Assembly (NCBI GenBank): GCA_040392005.1
Contig: JBEBWT010000056.1
Span: 1-9,669, forward strand
Reading direction: 5' to 3'
Origin: DASRQK01 sp040392005
GTDB lineage: Bacteria > Bacteroidota > Bacteroidia > Sphingobacteriales > Sphingobacteriaceae
Length of the DNA stretch: 9,669 bases
Both the position numbers and the translations under genes were made by a program. The notes beneath the pieces were generated by a model. That model did not search any database. It worked only from the letters and a program-made list of their open reading frames with translations, and was not told the DNA's origin. Positions 7,196-9,669 of this stretch are shown here, piece by piece. How positions within the stretch are numbered: position 1 is the first letter of the stretch; every line of letters starts with the position of its first letter.

Positions 7196-7219
7196 ATGAA
7201 TAAAACAACAGGCGGATGA
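7196..7219 (+). other. Seven-codon mini-ORF overlapping the SDR start
   Basis: An ATG at 7196 opens MNKTTGG and stops at TGA 7217-7219. This overlaps the SDR start codon as ATGA (7216-7219). The arrangement could couple translation of the SDR gene to a short upstream peptide. It is short enough to be chance, and there is no other support for translation. Confidence 0.2.
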
Positions 7220-8202
7220 GCAAAAACCTTAAAATTCTCGTGACCGGCAGCAACGGGTTGCTGGGCCAGAAACTGACCGACCTCATCCTCCGGGAAAATG
7301 GTGCCGGCCAGAAACCATCCGACCCCATCCTTCAGGAAACTGGAAGAGATCAAGCGAAATACATCCATCTGATTGCGGCTTCCAGAGGCCCGAACCGGCA
7401 TCCGGAACAACAGGGGTACACCTATGTGAATCTGGACCTGACGGATCGTAAAAAACTCGGAGAAGTGATCCGCCAACACAAGCCGGATTGCATCATCCAT
7501 ACCGCGGCTTTGACTCATGTGGATCTATGCGAAGAGGATCCCGGACTCTGCAAAAAGCTCAATGTAGATCTGCTGCAGGACCTGGTGGAGCTTTGCGAGG
7601 AATCCCGTATCCATCTGGTCCATCTCTCCACCGATTTCATTTTTGATGGTCTGGCCGGACCCTACCGGGAAGAAGATAAAGCAAACCCCCTGAGCCTTTA
7701 CGGAAAGAGCAAACTGGAGAGCGAAGAATTGCTCAGGCAATCATCTTGCGACTGGACCATTATCCGGACCATTCTGGTCTATGGAATCATTGCCGATATG
7801 AGCCGGAGCAATATTGTCCTCTGGGCCAAATCTGCACTGGAAAAAGGACAGGAAATCAGGGTAGTACAGGATCAATGGCGCATGCCCACCCTGGCCGAAG
7901 ATCTGGCAGCAGCCTGCCTGTCGGCCGCAAAACGCAAAGCAACCGGAGTATTCCATGTTTCCGGCAGTGAGCTGATGGCCATCACCGAAATTGTACAACA
8001 GGTTGCTGAATATTGGGGCCTGGATCAATCCCTGATTACTCCTATCAACTCAGAAACACTGAACCAGAAAGCCCGGCGCCCCCGGCGTACCGGTTTTTAC
8101 CTGGATAAAGCCTATGAACAGCTTGATTACCAGCCACACTCTTTCCGGGAGGGTCTAGAGATGGTCGCCCGGCAACTCCGTATGCATTCTCCAAAGAAAT
8201 AA
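7216..8202 (+). CDS. RmlD-like SDR family oxidoreductase
   Basis: The 328-residue protein is an extended short-chain dehydrogenase of the dTDP-4-dehydrorhamnose reductase (RmlD) type. It should use NAD(P)H to reduce a keto group on a nucleotide sugar or related substrate in the cytoplasm. Visible motifs are the cofactor loop GSNGLLG (11-17), the central strand HTAALTHVD (95-103), the STDFIFDG stretch (138-145) and the catalytic YGKSK (162-166) with Tyr162 and Lys166. SRSNIVLW (196-203) and the RRPRRTGFYLDK segment (288-299) match Bacteroidota members of this group as I recall them. Residues 21-48 contain two copies of a 14-residue unit that lengthen the loop after the first helix. No rml or other nucleotide-sugar genes are adjacent, so rhamnose synthesis cannot be claimed. 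The start at 7216 puts the Rossmann strand directly at the N-terminus. Confidence 0.85.
   Translation: MSKNLKILVTGSNGLLGQKLTDLILRENGAGQKPSDPILQETGRDQAKYIHLIAASRGPNRHPEQQGYTYVNLDLTDRKKLGEVIRQHKPDCIIHTAALTHVDLCEEDPGLCKKLNVDLLQDLVELCEESRIHLVHLSTDFIFDGLAGPYREEDKANPLSLYGKSKLESEELLRQSSCDWTIIRTILVYGIIADMSRSNIVLWAKSALEKGQEIRVVQDQWRMPTLAEDLAAACLSAAKRKATGVFHVSGSELMAITEIVQQVAEYWGLDQSLITPINSETLNQKARRPRRTGFYLDKAYEQLDYQPHSFREGLEMVARQLRMHSPKK
7276..7359 (+). repeat. Diverged 42-base in-frame tandem duplication in SDR gene
   Basis: Codons 21-33 (TDLILRENGAGQK) and codons 35-48 (SDPILQETGRDQAK) align with a period of 42 bases. The first 27 bases of the two copies agree at 21 positions by hand count, then similarity falls. 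The reading frame is kept. The extra unit lies in a loop after the cofactor-binding helix, where relatives appear shorter by roughly this amount. Confidence 0.5.
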
Positions 8203-8203
8203 A

Positions 8204-8234
8204 TTGCCTAAACGCTGACTTTATAGCATCTTTG
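8204..8234 (+). promoter_or_regulatory. Candidate promoter of the thioesterase gene
   Basis: A TTG at 8204-8206 could be the -33 element, and CATCTTTG at 8227-8234 is one base off the TAnnTTTG -7 element. The spacer is 20 bases, which fits the Bacteroidota arrangement. The -7 box ends four bases before the ATG at 8239, so the transcript would be leaderless or nearly so. Confidence 0.4.
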
Positions 8235-8238
8235 CAGA

Positions 8239-8748
8239 ATGAAACAAAAATTCGCCCGCGAATCCAACACCATTATGAATGAATTGGTGTTGCCCAATGA
8301 TACCAATACCCTGAACAACCTGATGGGTGGCCGGCTGCTCCACTGGATGGATATTGCCGCAGCCATTTCAGCGCAGAAACATTGCAACAACATTGTTGTG
8401 ACGGCTTCTGTGGATAATGTTTCATTCAGACATCCCATCAAACTGGGGGCGGTGGTCAGTATTGAGGCACAGGTCACACGGGCTTTCAACACTTCGGTAG
8501 AGGTCAGGATGTCGGTATGGGCGCAAAACATTCCTTCGGGTACCCGCATCGAATCCAATACGGCCTATTATACCTTTGTAGCAATAGATCCGGACGGAAA
8601 AAAAGCGGAGGTTCCTCAGGTAATCCCTGAAACCAAAGAAGAAAAATTATGGCATGACCAGGCCCTGCAAAGAAGAGAACTACGTTTGGTACTGGCGGGC
8701 AAAATGAAACCGGAGGACGCCGGGGAGATCAAACTCCTTTTCAGATAG
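8239..8748 (+). CDS. Acyl-CoA thioesterase, hotdog fold
   Basis: This 169-residue protein should hydrolyse acyl-CoA to free fatty acid and CoA in the cytoplasm. The N-terminal segment LPNDTNTLNNLMGGRLLHWMD (about 18-38) is the signature of the YciA/BFIT/ACOT hotdog thioesterases. Asp38 aligns with the catalytic Asp of YciA, and the GG at 30-31 precedes the long central helix (to about 48). The strand motif VSFRHPIKLG (61-70) and the AYYTFVAID strand (109-117) complete the fold. A charged C-terminal extension (about 125-169) is longer than in YciA. The first ATG at 8239 keeps the usual stretch before the signature. The TAG stop at 8746-8748 lies within the first copy of a 33-base tandem repeat, and a terminator follows. 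Chain-length specificity cannot be judged. Confidence 0.9.
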   Translation: MKQKFARESNTIMNELVLPNDTNTLNNLMGGRLLHWMDIAAAISAQKHCNNIVVTASVDNVSFRHPIKLGAVVSIEAQVTRAFNTSVEVRMSVWAQNIPSGTRIESNTAYYTFVAIDPDGKKAEVPQVIPETKEEKLWHDQALQRRELRLVLAGKMKPEDAGEIKLLFR

Positions 8749-8805
8749 AATCAGATTTTTATCCCTATCTGATTCAGATAGAATCAGGTTTTTGTTCCTG
8801 TTTCC
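8740..8805 (+). repeat. 33-base tandem repeat, two copies, spanning a stop codon
   Basis: Bases 8740-8760 and 8773-8793 agree at 20 of 21 positions (TTCAGATAGAATCAG, then A or G, then TTTTT). The next twelve bases of each unit agree at six positions, and most of the differences are transitions. The first copy contains the thioesterase stop codon; the second is non-coding. It looks like an old tandem duplication. Confidence 0.75.
8767..8793 (+). terminator. Rho-independent terminator of the rightward genes
   Basis: ATCTGATTC (8767-8775) pairs with GAATCAGGT (8781-8789) around the loop AGATA; one pair is G-U. The stem runs directly into TTTTT (8789-8793) and then GTT. It lies 18 bases after the thioesterase stop, between converging genes. 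The left arm can also pair with GAATCAGAT at 8748-8756, giving a competing hairpin that lacks a following T run. I see no comparable T-tailed hairpin for the leftward EVE transcript. Confidence 0.7.
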
Positions 8806-8808
8806 TCC

Positions 8809-9219
8809 TCAGCTTTTCGTCCCCATCTCCAGAATCCGGTCAAATTCTCCCTGTTTGAGAGACATGACCGACAGACGACCCTGCCTGACAAGCGCAATAT
8901 CCTGCAATAGGGGATCCTGCTTGATCTGCTCCAGTGTGACCGGCTGCTCCAGCTCCTGTACCGGCACCAGATCCACTGCCACCCAGCGGACATCATCCGT
9001 AGTCGGATCCTGATAGGACGTTTTGACCACTTTAGCCACCCCTACTACTTCTTTCCCTTCATTGCTGTGGTAAAACAAAACCAGATCACCCTCTTTCATT
9101 GCTTGCAGATTATTTCTTGCCTGGTAATTGCGGACACCGTCCCAAAAGGTTCTCTTATCCGCCAGGAATTGCTGCCAGCTATATTTAAACGGTTCGGATT
9201 TGACTAAAAAATACTGCAT
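8809..9219 (-). CDS. EVE domain protein (THYN1-like)
   Basis: The whole 136-residue protein is one EVE domain, a PUA-like fold thought to bind modified bases in nucleic acid, here probably in the cytoplasm. Family signatures are clear: YFLVKSEP (3-10), YSW (13-15), WDGVRNYQARNNL (26-38), VLFYHSNEGKEVVGVA (47-62), RWVAVDL (78-84) and LVRQGRLSVM (110-119). The frame extends to a TTG at 9261, but that codon lies inside a hairpin and family members begin with the LVKSEP strand, so the ATG at 9219 is chosen. It follows gldC by 66 bases on the same strand, so the two may share a transcript. EVE domains sometimes join restriction proteins, but this standalone form is common in bacteria and the neighbours show no defence function. 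Confidence 0.93.
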   Translation of the reverse strand: MQYFLVKSEPFKYSWQQFLADKRTFWDGVRNYQARNNLQAMKEGDLVLFYHSNEGKEVVGVAKVVKTSYQDPTTDDVRWVAVDLVPVQELEQPVTLEQIKQDPLLQDIALVRQGRLSVMSLKQGEFDRILEMGTKS

Positions 9220-9254
9220 ACTGTTTTGAAGATTTTGATGAATGAGAAACCGGC

Positions 9255-9279
9255 GGCCCAAAGGACAATCCTTTAGGCC
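9255..9279 (-). other. Hairpin between gldC and the EVE gene
   Basis: On the leftward transcript GGCCTAAAGGA pairs with TCCTTTGGGCC around a TTG loop, giving an 11-bp stem with a single U-G pair. On the other strand that pair becomes a C-A mismatch, so the structure fits leftward RNA best. It begins seven bases after the gldC stop codon. No T run follows (GCCGGTTTCTC), so it may be an RNA-processing or 3'-protecting structure, or a weak terminator. Confidence 0.6.
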
Positions 9280-9285
9280 AAATGA

Positions 9286-9633
9286 TTACTGAGAAGTCGT
9301 TATTTCCATTTTCTCGGCGAAATGATCACAATAATCCCGGAGATCACCGATCACGGCTTCTGCCACCGGATCCTGCGCAGATGCCCGGATGAAGGTATCC
9401 CCCAGGGTTTGCAGGGTTTCATAGAAAAACCGCTTCATCTCGTCCAGCGGCATATCTTTTGTCCACAGATCGATCCGAAGTGAATTTTTGTACTGATGAT
9501 CCCAGAGTGCCAGGAACATCGCTTTGGCAGGCAGCGCCTCCGCATTATCCCCATCCGTCGATTCCCAGCTGAGCGAATGTGGAATATTTTCATCATCCAG
9601 CTCAACCGTTACTTTTATTTCTGCTTTCTTCAT
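9286..9633 (-). CDS. gldC: Gliding motility protein GldC
   Basis: GldC is a small protein first described in gliding Bacteroidota such as Flavobacterium johnsoniae, where it supports gliding but is less critical than the core Gld machinery. Its molecular role is not well defined. The 115-residue protein matches the family from end to end: MKKAEIKVTVELDDENIP at the start, LSWESTDG (21-28), AKAMFLALWD (36-45), LRIDLWTKDMPLDEMKRFF (52-70) and LRDYCDHFAEKMEI (98-111). There is no signal peptide or membrane helix, so it should be soluble. In Flavobacterium gldB lies directly upstream of gldC; here that position is beyond the right edge of the window. Many non-gliding Bacteroidota also carry gldC, so the gene alone does not prove motility. 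The EVE gene lies downstream on the same strand. Confidence 0.92.
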   Translation of the reverse strand: MKKAEIKVTVELDDENIPHSLSWESTDGDNAEALPAKAMFLALWDHQYKNSLRIDLWTKDMPLDEMKRFFYETLQTLGDTFIRASAQDPVAEAVIGDLRDYCDHFAEKMEITTSQ

Positions 9634-9669
9634 GCTTTTCTTAAATATGCTCTTTACTTTACTATTTCA

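Noticed and set aside
8809..9219. EVE gene as part of a modification-dependent defence system
   Set aside because: There is no McrBC, nuclease, methyltransferase or other defence gene nearby; the neighbours are gldC and a thioesterase gene.
9220..9261. TTG start giving a 150-residue EVE protein
   Set aside because: The added residues do not resemble the family, the codon falls in a hairpin, and EVE proteins start at the LVKSEP strand.

Overview
The window is an ordinary-looking stretch of a Bacteroidota chromosome. The evidence is a gliding-motility GldC homologue, the Bacteroidota-type CcmB/CcmC/CcmD set of cytochrome c maturation, start regions carrying TAnnTTTG-like -7 boxes instead of Shine-Dalgarno sites, and a standalone EVE protein. 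Several proteins resemble those of Saprospiria-like bacteria as I remember them, but that finer placement is inference. Base composition is roughly balanced and I see no sign of mobile DNA, tRNA, rRNA or CRISPR.

Layout: eight complete genes and one 5'-truncated gene run left to right from base 1 to about 8748. They are a membrane-anchored coiled-coil protein (cut by the window edge), an MsbA-like ABC exporter, ccmB, ccmC, a small ccmD-like gene, an NAD(P)-dependent glutamate dehydrogenase, an FGGY ribulokinase (araB-type), an RmlD-like SDR oxidoreductase and a hotdog acyl-CoA thioesterase. Gaps between them are 13 to 46 bases, so co-transcription of sub-groups is likely, but the functions are mixed and promoter-like boxes sit directly before ccmB and the thioesterase gene. 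From the right edge two genes run leftward: gldC, then an EVE-domain gene. The two gene sets converge on a 60-base spacer that holds a good rho-independent terminator built from a tandem repeat. No gap exceeds 70 bases.

How the genes work together: ccmB, ccmC and the ccmD-like gene form one module, the heme delivery part of System I cytochrome c maturation. The ATPase CcmA and the later factors CcmE/F are not in the window. The remaining genes (amino-acid catabolism, pentulose phosphorylation, nucleotide-sugar-type reduction, acyl-CoA hydrolysis) look like housekeeping neighbours without an obvious shared pathway.

I do not see a convincing new multi-gene system. The points most worth checking are small: a diverged 33-base tandem duplication that carries a stop codon and builds a terminator with two mutually exclusive hairpins; a strong hairpin with a GNRA tetraloop inside the start of the ribulokinase gene; a six-codon mini-ORF linked by ATGA overlaps to both ccmB and ccmC; probable leaderless starts; and a duplicated 14-residue segment near the N-terminus of the SDR protein.
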